Assembly (NCBI GenBank): GCA_015501055.1
Contig: JADNYV010000009.1
Location: 310,001-374,000 of the forward strand
Direction: 5' to 3'
Source of the DNA: Mucidula mucida
Lineage: Eukaryota; Basidiomycota; Agaricomycetes; Agaricales; Physalacriaceae
Length of the DNA: 64,000 nucleotides
The notes beneath the pieces are model-generated. The model was not told the origin of the DNA. It did not search any database and saw only the letters and a list, made by a program, of their open reading frames with translations. Positions 22,332 through 33,264 of the stretch are shown piece by piece. Every line of letters begins with the position of its first letter. The stretch's first letter is position 1. Made by a program: the position numbers and the translations under genes.

Positions 22332-23700
22332 ATGTCGTCCCAGCCCAAAGGATTTTCCCTTCGCCGCTTCCTGAAGAAAGGAAAACAGCATAACAATGCC
22401 AGCACTACAGCTAGCGTCGCCGCAAGCAGGAAATATCCCCACATCAGTTCCTCCGAAGTCGGCTGAGACTACAGCATCTGGTTAGTCTCCTTCTCCCAAC
22501 ATTTGAAAATCGAGTCTCAACTTGTCCACAGTGCTACTATTGACCTTACTACGTGGATTTCAGGAGGTCTTGAAGGTTGTGAAAGAGTCTTCGGACGTTT
22601 GTCCACCACTAAAGTCCGCTGTTGGCGGGTTTCTTGCCTGCGTTGATGCCTACCAGGTACGCTTCTTGTTTCCCAAATCTCGATTGATGTCTTACTCTGC
22701 ATACAGAAAACTGCTGCCAATCACGAGGAAATGGAGAAGTTGATCAAGAGAATGGAGGCTCTTGCATCGCCAGTCGCAAGGCGACTGAACTTTTGTGTGC
22801 ACATCCACCGACTCACGCCAGAGAATGGTGAAACTGGCGAGGTATGTACGCGCCGACTTGGGGCCGATCTGCTGCTGATGCCAATGATATGCAGTGACTT
22901 GCAGAATGTTGTTCAAGACATCCAAGACCTGCAAACTCACGGATTCGGAAGGAGACTAGCTGAAAACTCGGTCGATGCGGGGAACATTGTAGCCACATAC
23001 CAGCAGGTAAAAGAGATTTTGAACATGTTCCATTTTCATTACCTTGTGCAGACAAATATCAGCCCAGCCCTCCAATATGCAGCCTGCCACTGGAGTGAGC
23101 ATTTGCCTACAGAGGGACACATTGATAGGTCTTTGCTATAAGATGACCTAAGAGCCACTTGAATAATGTTTTCCTCTTTTGGTTGGAGGCAATGAATCTT
23201 ATGAACACTCAATCACTTTGAAACTTCAAGAAGGTGCCAATTGTTTATAAACATGCCAACATTTACTATAAATAGCTAAAAATGGCATATCTGCATTATT
23301 TAATGATGCCACCAGCTTTGCCATGTGTTTTCAGGCAGTCCTGCATTGCAATCAACTCCTCACCTCTATATCTCTTGTCTTAGTACCTGGAGCTTATCTG
23401 CATCAATCTCAAAAATACTATGAAAACCTTGCTTGCTTTGAGTATTCACCTTTGTTCTTGCCTGCACCCATTGCTCCTACATTGCCAACCTCTCCAATAC
23501 CTGGTTGTAGATTTTCATCTGATGACTTGAAGCTTGTGTTGGCATTAAATGAGCATTTTTGTGCCACAGTGCAGATTTGGGATTCTATAACAGGTAAACT
23601 ACTTCAGGAACAGTGCAGATGAGATGACATCAGTAAATTTTTCTGATGATGGCATATGTAATGTTTCTGCTTCTGTTGATATGTCCATCTGTATCTGGGA
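22332..23700 (+). pseudogene. truncated NLR gene (N-domain plus WD40 remnant)
   Basis: The start MSSQPKGFSLRRFLKKGKQ is followed by a Thr/Ala-rich linker (frame break near 22425). Spliced exons then encode the same helical N-domain as the NLR at 38-43 kb: GFQEVLKVVKESSDVCPPLK, VGGFLACVDAYQ, NHEEMEKLIKRMEALASP and LQNVVQDIQDLQ. From ~22980 the sequence jumps directly to the post-NACHT region (NISPALQYAACHWSEHL), so the whole NACHT ATPase is missing. Degenerate WD40-region text follows (VQIWDSITGKLLQ ~23571-23609, then ICIWDVSI ~23689) with several stops. The segment after ~22980 contains no CpG. A short protein of the N-domain alone could still be made. Confidence 0.75.
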
Positions 23701-23823
23701 TGTGTCAATTATAGACCTGGGGCACCTGTCCCCAAGTTCCCCTTTAGATACATGCTCTACTTGCAGTATATATACTACATAGTTTGAGCTATACAGTATG
23801 CATCTATTTGTTTCCTGCCCGTT
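22979..23823. other. CpG-free tract
   Basis: Reading base by base, I find no CG dinucleotide from just after 22979 to 23823, about 840 bases, while the immediately preceding 50 bases have five and the rest of the window is CpG-rich. TG and CA are abundant, as expected if cytosines in CpG were lost by deamination. The tract covers the WD40-side remnant of the NLR pseudogene and about 120 bases beyond it. Confidence 0.85.
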
Positions 23824-24080
23824 CGAGCCTCCTAATAAGTATCAGTCCCACGAAATGATCTCCGCTGCAAGTCCAGCCAGGACGCGACCGCTTCATATTT
23901 ATACTCTCTCGTACGACAGTGAGAAGTTGAGAAACCACACGGGTTCTCCGTCCTACACCTCGGCGTTCTCCACTCCACCCATCCTCAACATAATGTTACA
24001 TAAAACTACTCTACCGCAAAGAAATTATATCACAACAAAAACCTCATAAATACTTCAACACCTTGTCCCACCCACCCTAC
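23824..24080. other. short intergenic region
   Basis: Normal CpG content resumes here. It is the 3' flank of the deubiquitinase gene on the minus strand; nothing else is seen. Confidence 0.4.
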
Positions 24081-27000
24081 CTACCGCAAATCAACAATCT
24101 CCAACGACATCTCGTCCCGCATCACAACATGCCCCCGATCCGCATCCGTATATATCGGCACGTCCGGGTGCGGATGGAACGCAGCCTTGGCCGTGCACTG
24201 CAACACCGTCTGCAGCCCCAGCGGATCCGTCAACCGAAAGATCCCATAGCTTGCAACCCAGATCAGTCAGGACGCACGAGAAAAAAAGGAGGAAGAAGAA
24301 GAAAAGACGTACTTGGGTTTCTGCCGCGGCGCACAGACAACCGCGAAGCTCTCCGGCAGCATACACTGGAACCCAGAGTGCGTGTGCAGATCCACAGAGG
24401 ACATGAAACCTACGAAACGCGTCAATAAGCACAAACCAAAAGAAAGAAGAAGGGAAAACAACACACAAGTCTGCGTCGGATGCGTATGTATCCACCCAAG
24501 CGTAATAAGCCCCCTCTCCTCCGTAAACCGCAACACGCTCTCCTCCTCCTCCATCGCACACGTATCACTCGTCGCACGCTGCTTCGGAATCAACAGCGTC
24601 GTAACCACATACGCGTCCCTCCGCCTCGCCGGAGTCTTCACCAGCTCCCTATTATCCTTCCCCAAAAGCAACCCACACGTCTCCTTATTCACCAACGTGT
24701 TCGCCTTGGCGATCGCGTTGAACCGGTGTAAACACGCGCGCGGCACATACACCGTCTTCAAAATCCGCCCCGACTCCAGTCGTGTCGGCTCACGATTGTG
24801 CTCTTCATACCGAGACGACGACGACCCATGGGCAGCATCAGCGCGACTTTCCCACTGTATCGACGACGAACGCGAAACATCCGCCTGCTGCGGGCGCGAC
24901 GACGAACTGGAATGGTGATGATGGTGTTGATGTAGCGATCCCTGATGCCGACTGTCCTTCTGCATACCAGGATCATAGAGCAACGAGCTGCCCGTAAGCG
25001 ATGGTAGTGGTTTCGCGCAAAACATTGAATTCAAACTGGGATGGTAACCTTGCGCCTTTTGATGCGTGGTCATCAACGTGACCGGGAGATCCGGCGGTGC
25101 AGGCGAAGTAGTAGTGATGGGCGGAGGATATCTATCAGGTCGTTAGAAAGATATTCGTAAGGGGGGACGAAGGAAGCGGGTGTGGGGTCTGCTCTCAGTA
25201 CACACACATCGCCCAAAGATGTTTATACTCATGCGCCATCACAATAACAGACGCAAGTGGCGGCAAGCAAATAAACACGAGGCCGCCACGGACATGCGTG
25301 TTAACGGCACACACTCCATCAAGAGGCAACCTCCCCACCGATGATGAACTGAATACTCACCGGTAGCTATCATCACCCCTTCCCGAGCCTTCTGCCCTCC
25401 TAGGGCCCTCTACCCGTCTTCCATGATGTTCCCGTCGTCTCACACTTTCCCTAGCCACAGTCTCCGAATCAGTCGAGTCTCCTTCGTATCCATAACGCGT
25501 CGGGCTTTCGAGCGGCATGAGTTGCGGCTGAGGCGTTGACTGCGCAGAACTCGAATTCCCCATGCTCATCTGCGAAAACTGCTCAGAAATATCCGGAGGT
25601 CGGGAATCCCCGTCCCGAGTCGGCGCTAAATATGCGGTCGGGTAAGACGACGGCGGCGGGCGGGGGGCTTGGCGCTGAGGCGTAAGGGCTCCATTGTCCG
25701 TTATCGGACGCGTCATGTCTTTATTACCTTCCGGTGGGCGCCGTGACGGTATCGGCGGATAAACTGATGGTGGAGGCATGGGCGGAAGCTGGAACTGCGG
25801 CGGTATCTGCGCAGGCGGTCTTGACGAGGGTTGAGTCAGGACAGAAGAAGGAGCAGACGATGTGGACATGCCCGTAAACTGCGGCGAAAGACCAGAGGTT
25901 CCTGTGTACTGAGAGGAAGAATCGCTGTATTGACCTTGCCCAGAGGAGCCGGTGTATTGAGCTGATAGTTGAGGTGCTGGCTGCGCCTGAGACCCAGACA
26001 TTGTTGTTGACGTTGATTGATATATCAAAGGGGCAGGCATCGATACCTGCGCCTGAGACTGTGATGGTGGTATCAGACGCACGGCTGGCGGATCGGGAAC
26101 GGGCATAGCGGGATTATTCTGATTAGACAACGTGGGTACGGACGGCATAGTAGCATGGCTCGTAAGAGGTGGCGCGGACAGTGAATTCTGGTTTGCGATC
26201 GAAGGCATGGATCCATGACTGGCCAAGGGAGGCGCCTGTCGTTTCTCCTTTCGTTTCTTCTCCGCAATTTCCTCTTCCCGTTTCTTGAACGCCTCTTGCT
26301 GCGCGCGACGCCGATCTTCCTGCGAATCTCCCAACATCTGTACGATTGTATGAGAGGAACCAGGCTGCGTAGATGCAGCAGCAGCGCGCGCGCTCTCCAA
26401 AACCGCGTCTTTGTGCGTCTTCTTACTCGAATACTTTGTATTTTGCCTAGACGCTGCTGCCGATCTCACACCATCCATGGCGGCCTCCGTCCTCTGCTGC
26501 TGCTCGGATCGTGGTGCGGAATACGAGCTTTGTGGCGCATAAATCGGGGCGGTAGTGGTAGAGGCAGCCTGACGAGCTGACTGCAACACGGCGTCTCTAT
26601 GCTTCGCCTGCTGGCTTGCAGACGAGTACTTTGATGCCTGCTGACTGGCCGACTGAGAAACTGGAAGATCTGGACGAAAGTCGCGATATTCGAGCTTGGC
26701 AGGAGGCTGTGGAAATGATTGGGTCGGGGTCGGGTACGACTGCGATGGTGTCGGATATGCTGCTGAGGGCTGTGTTGTTTGTTCTGCAGGTGGCGGATCT
26801 GGCTGGTGTGCAAAGTCGTGTATTCTGAAATGTCGCCGTAGTTGCGCATGTAGTCCTCCTGCCTTTGGATGATCGCATCCTTGAGAACACTTATTCTCTC
26901 CAAAATCCTTTCTCCGTTCTGAATTAATTTAGAGATAAATATTAATTCTGCATACAGACTGCCACGAACCTTCTCCAAAGCTGCTCTCTGCTCGCGAGTG

Positions 27001-27407
27001 AGTCGCTCGCCATATTCAGCATGGGCCGGGACAAGTTCAAGGGCATATTGGGCTGCAATGCCAAAGGCCACAAAGGCGGCCTCGATGTCTCTCTCTCTTT
27101 CGCGTTGTTGGCCCTGCATTCGATAGGAATCGGCTGAGCGTAGAAGAGACTTGAGTGGAAGGAGCGCGTCGCTGTCGGGGATACGAGTCTGTGATTGTAA
27201 ATGGGCGATGCTAGCTGGAGGTCGTGGAGGTGTCCGGGCATCGTACGAGTTATTCACGTATCGCGAGGAATCATCCGCCGCGGCGCTCGTTGTGGCTGTC
27301 GTAGATGGGCCATTGCTGTTAGTGTAATTGCTGTTGGAGCCGTACGACACCGGGTTGTACGACTGTCCATAGGTCGCCGTTGCTGTCGACGTCGACGCCG
27401 AGGGCAT
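24081..27407 (-). CDS. AMSH/STAMBP-type JAMM deubiquitinase
   Basis: Zinc metalloprotease that cleaves Lys63-linked ubiquitin at endosomes (ESCRT-linked). Start MPSASTSTATATYGQ at 27407. An N-terminal USP8-dimerisation/MIT-like region (LLPLKSLLRSADSYRMQGQ, EAAFVAFGIAAQYALELVP, ILERISVLKDAIIQRQEDY) is followed by a very long low-complexity Gln/Ser/Pro region that includes a Lys/Glu-rich coiled part (~26230-26330). The catalytic JAMM domain follows: YVPRACLHRFNAIAKANT, NKETCGLLLGK (Glu), LGWIHTHPTQT and SSVDLHTHSGFQ (His-x-His...Asp zinc site), LPESFAVVCAPRQKPK and AFHPHPDVPIYTDADRGHV. It ends SLEIVDLR, stop at 24081-24083. An intron splits HTHPTQT from FMSSVDLHTH, and a larger one lies near 25130-25360. 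S. pombe Sst2 is the yeast counterpart. Confidence 0.88.
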
Positions 27408-29310
27408 TAATGGCGATTAAAACGGAAAGCGCAAGTCGTAACCTCAGTGAAGGCTGCGCTGGTACTCACCACGTGGATCATGATGTATAACCCTTTTTGA
27501 GTGTCGATCAAAACACGCTTCATTCCTGTCAGTACACCCAATTCTTCACTTTCTGTCTGCGAGCTACGTTTGTTCGACGTCCATCTGCTATGCTTGTCTT
27601 CATTCCTGGTCCCGTGCTCGTGGCGTAGACTCGGACCTAGACTTCCCGAATATGCTCTCTCTGCGCTTCGCATTCGCTACCGTGACTTGCTCAAACAGTT
27701 CATGGGCGTTGGAACGAGTTCAGTCTTTTCTGAATGTAATCAGCATCATGCCAACAGACGTGAACAATGGAAGCTCAGCCTGTTACATTCTTAGCCTACG
27801 AACGTTCCCATGGCCAACGTCAAACCGGTCACTAGCACTGGGTCCGGCTCTAGACAAAATTGAAAAGCGCGTTGATTCCGCAGACGTCTGCCTGTTGAAT
27901 CTCTGTAGAATTCGCCCCGGGGCTTTCCGGTCCGAATAAATCATGATCACGACACTTGGTGCCCACTCCCGCCACCGAACACCGACTGCTCCATTTCCTC
28001 CCACCGACCCGTCTCCGATTACCCGATCCAAAGCACCGCAAGTCTGCGCATCGAACGCAGATCCGAACAATACATCCCTCATCCCGAAACAAGCCAAAGC
28101 ACTTCCGCCATACCCGCGTCTACAGCGCTCTCGACCATTTCTCGGGAGGCTCACCAATATGGAACAAGGTCCGAATAGAAACTCCGGTATACGCCACGCT
28201 TACTCCTACAATAGTCAACGTCAATGATGTGTCCGTGTCCAACTTCCAGGCCTTCGTTCTTGAAATAGTACTTCCAATCTTGGAATAAGCCTCGACGATA
28301 TTCACACATCGAAGGTCATGTCCATCATGGGAACAAGGCGGATTTCAAGAGCCGCTTCCTCCATTCTAGGAACAAGGCAGCCGATTGCGGGGACAAGACA
28401 TCGGCGCTTTCGAGTGTCCTGCTTCCCATGCCTCCGGTGATTTACGACAGGCATCTAGCATCCGAACGCTTCCGCAGAGGTCGCGACTTGATTGACGGGG
28501 AACTAGAACTGACTGTGTATGATATACGCGTCTGACATGTGGGTTTGATAGATGGAACTGAAATCGAGTGATTGCAGACATAGATGCAGTAAAGTTGTGC
28601 GTCCAGTTGGCCGATGAACTAGCTTGCTCGGTATTCTGTGGCGCATGAACTCTACCGCGGTGTATCTTGGTACCGAGGACAAAGACAAATGAAGCCTTGG
28701 AAATGGATGAAAAAACGCGCAAACTCGTCTTGAAACTCGAACGTTGTAAATCAGGGGTATTTCTTGATGTTTGAGAGATGTAGCGAGTACGACGCTACGC
28801 GACCGCTGATGCGGAGGGCGACTTGTGGGTGACGGTGGGTGACACGGAGAAAAGCCGACGTGAAGGAGGTACCCCCACATGGGATAATACAAATGTAGTT
28901 GAGAGCGGGCGCGCCAACGGATCCGCATGTTTTTCATTAACTACGGAGGCGAGTAATATTTTTACTGTAGGCCGAGCGATGGGGATGGGTGCGCAGGCTC
29001 CACCGTAGCTATAGCAGTGGGCAGCGTAAAATGAGTCGTACTCCGAGTGGTTTACTACACGTCAAAACTGCTAGATCTGACGGCGCGCGCTTTGAAATTA
29101 TGCTACGGGTAGCCATAGCAAACGCGACACTTTGCGCTGTTTGGTCGCCTCGTGACGGTTACGTCACGCCTTATTGTTCGCGTCATGACAACTGCCTCGC
29201 CTTTAAAAGAACAATAGCCATGGCCCGCTATTGTTCGCCTTGCCTACTTATACCGCTCTTCATTTTCTCCTGGCCTCCCCACTTTTAATTCATAGCGCCA
29301 CATTCCTGCG
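27408..29310. other. long intergenic region, two divergent promoters
   Basis: About 1.9 kb between the deubiquitinase start (minus) and the gene at 29311 (plus). Several 60-140 codon frames occur on both strands, but none shows a domain, codon pattern or splice structure I trust. Close to 29311 are a CRE-like TTACGTCA (~29160) and a palindromic HMG-like element (29209-29236). Confidence 0.4.
29209..29236. promoter_or_regulatory. inverted repeat GAACAATAGC/GCTATTGTTC
   Basis: Perfect 10-base inverted repeat with an 8-base spacer, 75-100 bases before the ATG at 29311. Each arm contains AACAAT, the core bound by HMG-box (SOX-type) factors. A further TATTGTTCGC copy lies at 29172-29181, besides the one at 29229-29238 that overlaps the right arm. 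Binding is inference. Confidence 0.4.
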
Positions 29311-30075
29311 ATGATGTCCTACCTTCCCCCAACCATCAATGACCTCGCGCCCTCCCAGCGCACCCGCCTAGTGCGGTCGACCCGGAAGATCCAAGCAGTC
29401 CTCGGCACGACTCCCAAGTTTGTCGAGCCCACCATTCCCATGCACAAAAATCCCAGAAAACTCGCTCTGACTCTCGCGCCCCATCCCACCCATCCGAACC
29501 GCCCATTAGTACTCACCCTCACCGATGCGCCGCCATCCCATTCCCACTCCCGGACCATCTCCTCCACAGACCACCTCCACATCTCATCGTCCTCCCACTC
29601 CCGCTCGCGCTCCAACTCTGGCGGCCCGCTCTCGCCGTTGAGCCCGACGCACACGCGCCGCAAACGCATGGCCAAGCTCACGCGTACCCTCGGCGAGAAC
29701 ATCCCGCCCGAGCTCGTCTCCGTCACCTACGAGCCCCGCCGCTCTCTCCCCGAGCGCAAAAGTATTCCCGACTTTAATCCCCCGTCCGAGAGCGAGCTGT
29801 CCGACGAGACGTTCGTCGATACCCTCGCTCCGCTGCCGGAATCCAAAATAATCACGCATCCGTTGACACCGGTCTCGTCGCTGCCTACTCCACAGCCAGA
29901 GCCGGTTACGCCTGCTGCTCCTACGCGCTCGGCGTCTCTCCACACCAGTCGCCGCCCAAAGCACATGCGATCCGAGACGGGCTGGGGGCATCGTCGCGAG
30001 CTGGGCTGGTCGGGCGAGTGGAACGATTCAGATCGCGAGGAGATTATGAAGCGTCTGCGCGGTTTGAAGGCATGA
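29311..30075 (+). CDS. conserved fungal protein of unknown function
   Basis: Single-exon 254-residue protein starting MMSYLPPTINDLAPSQRTRL. I do not recognise a named domain. It has a Ser/His-rich low-complexity centre (residues ~75-105), a basic block RRKRMAKLTRTLGENIPPEL, Pro/Thr-rich stretches and a conserved-looking C-terminus GWSGEWNDSDREEIMKRLRG. No signal peptide or membrane segment is visible; likely intrinsically disordered. Codon choice is strongly GC3, and decayed relatives are found at 36.95-37.5 kb and probably 31.4-31.9 kb, which supports it being a real gene. Confidence 0.7.
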   Translation: MMSYLPPTINDLAPSQRTRLVRSTRKIQAVLGTTPKFVEPTIPMHKNPRKLALTLAPHPTHPNRPLVLTLTDAPPSHSHSRTISSTDHLHISSSSHSRSRSNSGGPLSPLSPTHTRRKRMAKLTRTLGENIPPELVSVTYEPRRSLPERKSIPDFNPPSESELSDETFVDTLAPLPESKIITHPLTPVSSLPTPQPEPVTPAAPTRSASLHTSRRPKHMRSETGWGHRRELGWSGEWNDSDREEIMKRLRGLKA

Positions 30076-31429
30076 AGTTTTCACGAATATAGAAGCCTGG
30101 TGCTTTGAATGACTTGTCAAGATGGACACTCTCGCTGTGTGTGTGTACCTATTCATCCCCCTCCTATAATATTGTTTGTGAATACTGTACATGCCTAGTA
30201 TCATCCTATGTAGCACCAGTATTACGGTACTGCCACCCTCTGTCGTTAATAATCTTAATATCTATGAACATTCGAAATCCGACTGGGCGTTCAATGTTGT
30301 CTTCAAGGCATGTCTCACTCTGAAAGGGTAGGTGGATCAGAAATGTGGCGTGCCATTCGATACTACTGGGCTACAAGGTATATAGATATACGCCGGATGC
30401 TTTGGCATTGCCTCCCGCTCGTCCTGTGAAGCGTCTGGAGCAGGCTCCGTACGAGGTCAGTTCGGAAAGGCGTCCACCAGAGTAAGGAAGAAGTCTCTTT
30501 CATCGTCTTCAAGGTCCTCGCGTCAATCTAAAGAAAGGCGTAACGTGAACTTGATGTGAAAATGCGTAAGGGAACGTACCAAGGTTGTCGAAATCCGAAC
30601 TCCAAGATGGGATTCTGTTTATTGAAGAGAGAACCTCCGGAAAGGCAGACGGACAAGTCAAGACCATCTCGCTGTTAGGTAGGCGAGCGATAGAGCTGGC
30701 CTTTTACGAGCGTTAACGGCCCGGGGATGGGATGCATTTAACACCTGAGTAAATGCTCACAGTATGTAATGCTTCTGTGTCTAACACTCCAAAAGTGTAT
30801 GCGAGTGCAGATCAGGATGAGGAGAAAGTTGGATCGACGAGGTACTAGTGGGCGTAGCTATTGGTGTTCGATAGTGGACATTTGCTTCCTCGGCCTTGTC
30901 ATATTAAATGGAGCTCATGCAGCTAGAAACGTCCGAACGAAGGAACAGACTAAGAAAAGGCCACTGAACGGCGCAGCATCACCAGCTAGAAAGGGAGAAT
31001 GTGGTGGGACTTGGAGGAGGCAAGATCAAGTGCACTTAGAAAGGAAATGATCATCTTCCTCCCGACCGTCACCCCGAACACGTTAAACAGTGAGCTCAGT
31101 ACGGATGGCGAAGTCGACAATCCAATATTACTTTTCTTCGCCCTCAATCCGAGTTTATATTGGCATACATAAATGGCTCGGGTCCCAAAGCATTTTAAAC
31201 GGAGGGCGTCGTAAGGTGCGATGAAGAGGCGGCAGCTGATGGTTCAGTGGATGAGTTGAAAGGAGGGCGGGAGCGATACTGTAGCCGAGATGTCGCCGTT
31301 CGACTATCATTTGCGTTCATAATGGCCACGATGACGGACGCTTTACTCCCACTCCAAGTGGAGAGCAGACGCATAGACGATTCCCCCGGACGTATCTTCC
31401 CTCCTGCCTTGTGCGGTCCTATGATGCCT
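30076..31429. other. intergenic, no supported gene
   Basis: About 1.35 kb of 3' flank and unassigned sequence. A short piece near 31035 (AGAAAGGAAATGATCATC...) resembles the left edge of duplication copy B (~44595-44640), suggesting old duplicated fragments. No complete gene is seen. Confidence 0.3.
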
Positions 31430-31870
31430 GCTTCACCTCTCTCGATATCCCAATCGCCCGTTAGTGTTCACTCTCGTTAATCTAGTGCAACCCGAGCCCT
31501 CATCTCCATATGTTTCCGTTACACTCGGAGAGAACTTCTTACCCAAGCTCGATATCGGACTTTGATGCTCTGTCGTCTGAAGAAAAAAACCCGAAATGCT
31601 AATTGCTTTGGCGCTCATCTCTACCCCAGACCCAGAACGCGTTCTTACTTCCCATTCCCACCATGCTCCATCATTTTCGCGGTTCCCTCGGTTCACCATT
31701 GCACTCATTCCGCCAGTCCCAGCGGCATCTCCAAGCCTTGGATCTCGATTGGGTCTTCACCTTAGTGCCGATGCATCCTCAGGGTTTAGCTCGGACGTAG
31801 AAACTGCAGCGAGCACGATTGCCCCTTCTTCATCAGCGTTCCTTCGACCTCAACTGCACTCTTAGTCTCC
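31430..31870 (+). pseudogene. probable decayed fragments of the 29311-type gene
   Basis: Two pieces resemble the protein at 29311 in scrambled order and different frames: RPLVFTL followed by TLGENF (~31455-31545), and KKPEMLIALALISTPDPERV (~31585-31645), which parallels NPRKLALTLAPHPTHPNRPL. The match is by eye and weak; stops interrupt the reading. Confidence 0.3.
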
Positions 31871-32063
31871 CACCGTGGGAAGCAAATCTGCGAATTCGCA
31901 GAGAAAGACTCCGATCACAATCGCGATCATCTTCTTCCTGACCATCACCACATCGACAGCAAGCGTATACTCGCTGCAGCGAAATCGTGAATGGTTAATT
32001 CATTCCTCTCATGATCTGGCCCCTCATTGACTCCCCCCCCCTCAGGCAAGCACCGCCGCCACT

Positions 32064-32919
32064 GTGCAACATGATCTTCCTCACCCAACAGTAGGTTCAA
32101 ATTCCTATAACCTGCATCGTTCTGATTTTCACTACGCTTCAGCTTGGGACTTGGGCATTGTCAAAGATCGTGTTTCGCGTGGTATACCTATCACGAATAT
32201 GGTCACAGACATCGGCGATGGCATGGTTGTAAAATATGGGCGTCGGGTGCGCCCAGAAGAAGCTCAAGGGATTGAACTCGTCGCGACAAAGACAAGCGGG
32301 GTCCCCGTTCCCAAAGTTTACAGCGTGATACGAGATGACGACACAAGCATCACCTACATCGTGCAGGAGAAGCTCAAGGGAACCCCTCTTATGGATTTAC
32401 TCCCAACACTCTCGAGCTCGAGTTCGACATCATCGCTGATGAGCTCCGGAATATTCTGCGCGCGCTCTCCTCCCTTGACAACTGTGGTCCTATGGGGACG
32501 TCGGCCACAACCATTACAACTTTGTTTCCATCGCTTTGCCCCGTACGGGGATTGGGTCACCCCAAGCACGCAGGAATTTGTTGAACGGCTTCCTAACCTT
32601 CTTGCGGCCTCGGAGTTATCGTTCAAACCCCCCACTGGTTGTAGACCGTACGACTATGGGCGAAACCCCATTTTCTCTCATGGTGATTTCGTTCCTGAGA
32701 ATATCCTCATCCACGAAGGACGCGTGTCGGGAATCATTGATGGGAACATGCTGGTTGGTATCCATACTTTTGGAACGACTACGTTGCGCGCCGGCGCATG
32801 AAGCTACTCAAATTTAGAGATGGCAAGTGGCAGGCGATGACTACGAAGATCATGGCATCTACCCAAATGAGTTCCACGAGTTTAGGCAGATTTTCAAACT
32901 CGCTGACATTTATCTGTAA
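32064..32919 (+). pseudogene. aminoglycoside-phosphotransferase-like kinase, copy A
   Basis: Protein-kinase-fold APH/choline-kinase-like family: GDGMVVKYGRRVRPEEAQ (phosphate-loop and Lys region), VPVPKVYSVIRDDDTSITYIVQEKLKGTPL, then the Brenner-type catalytic motif FSHGDFVPENILIHEGRVSGIID. The expected continuation WEHAGWYPYFWNDYVARRR is present but one frame away because a T is missing (GATGGG for GATTGGG, ~32740). Frame also breaks near 32410 and 32838. In the corrected frame the gene ends PNEFHEFRQIFKLADIYL at 32917-32919. The shared GATGGG in copy B argues that this break predates duplication. Many Agaricomycetes carry large families of such kinases of unknown substrate. Confidence 0.65.
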
Positions 32920-33264
32920 TCTGTCTTTTGCTCGAAACTACAATGATGACACGCTAAATACGCACGAGGTGAACCCAGACTGAGAAAGAAAGGTCATTTG
33001 AGATGAACCTCATGGCGCAAATCAACGAATTGACCCTCGAAATCAAAGTCGAACGTTCGACTTGCATCTCCTCAGGCTGCTGCTTCTCCTGTTTTGAATC
33101 AAACGAGAACGCCGAGCCGCAATGGATATTCTTGCAAAAAAGTCAAGGTAGATAGCATTTGAACACACGACAGAGCAGATACAAAACAGATAGCTATAAA
33201 CAAACCAGATATATACAACGCAGCAAAGCGAGTGAACTCAGAATGAGGTCAAGATATCACATAT

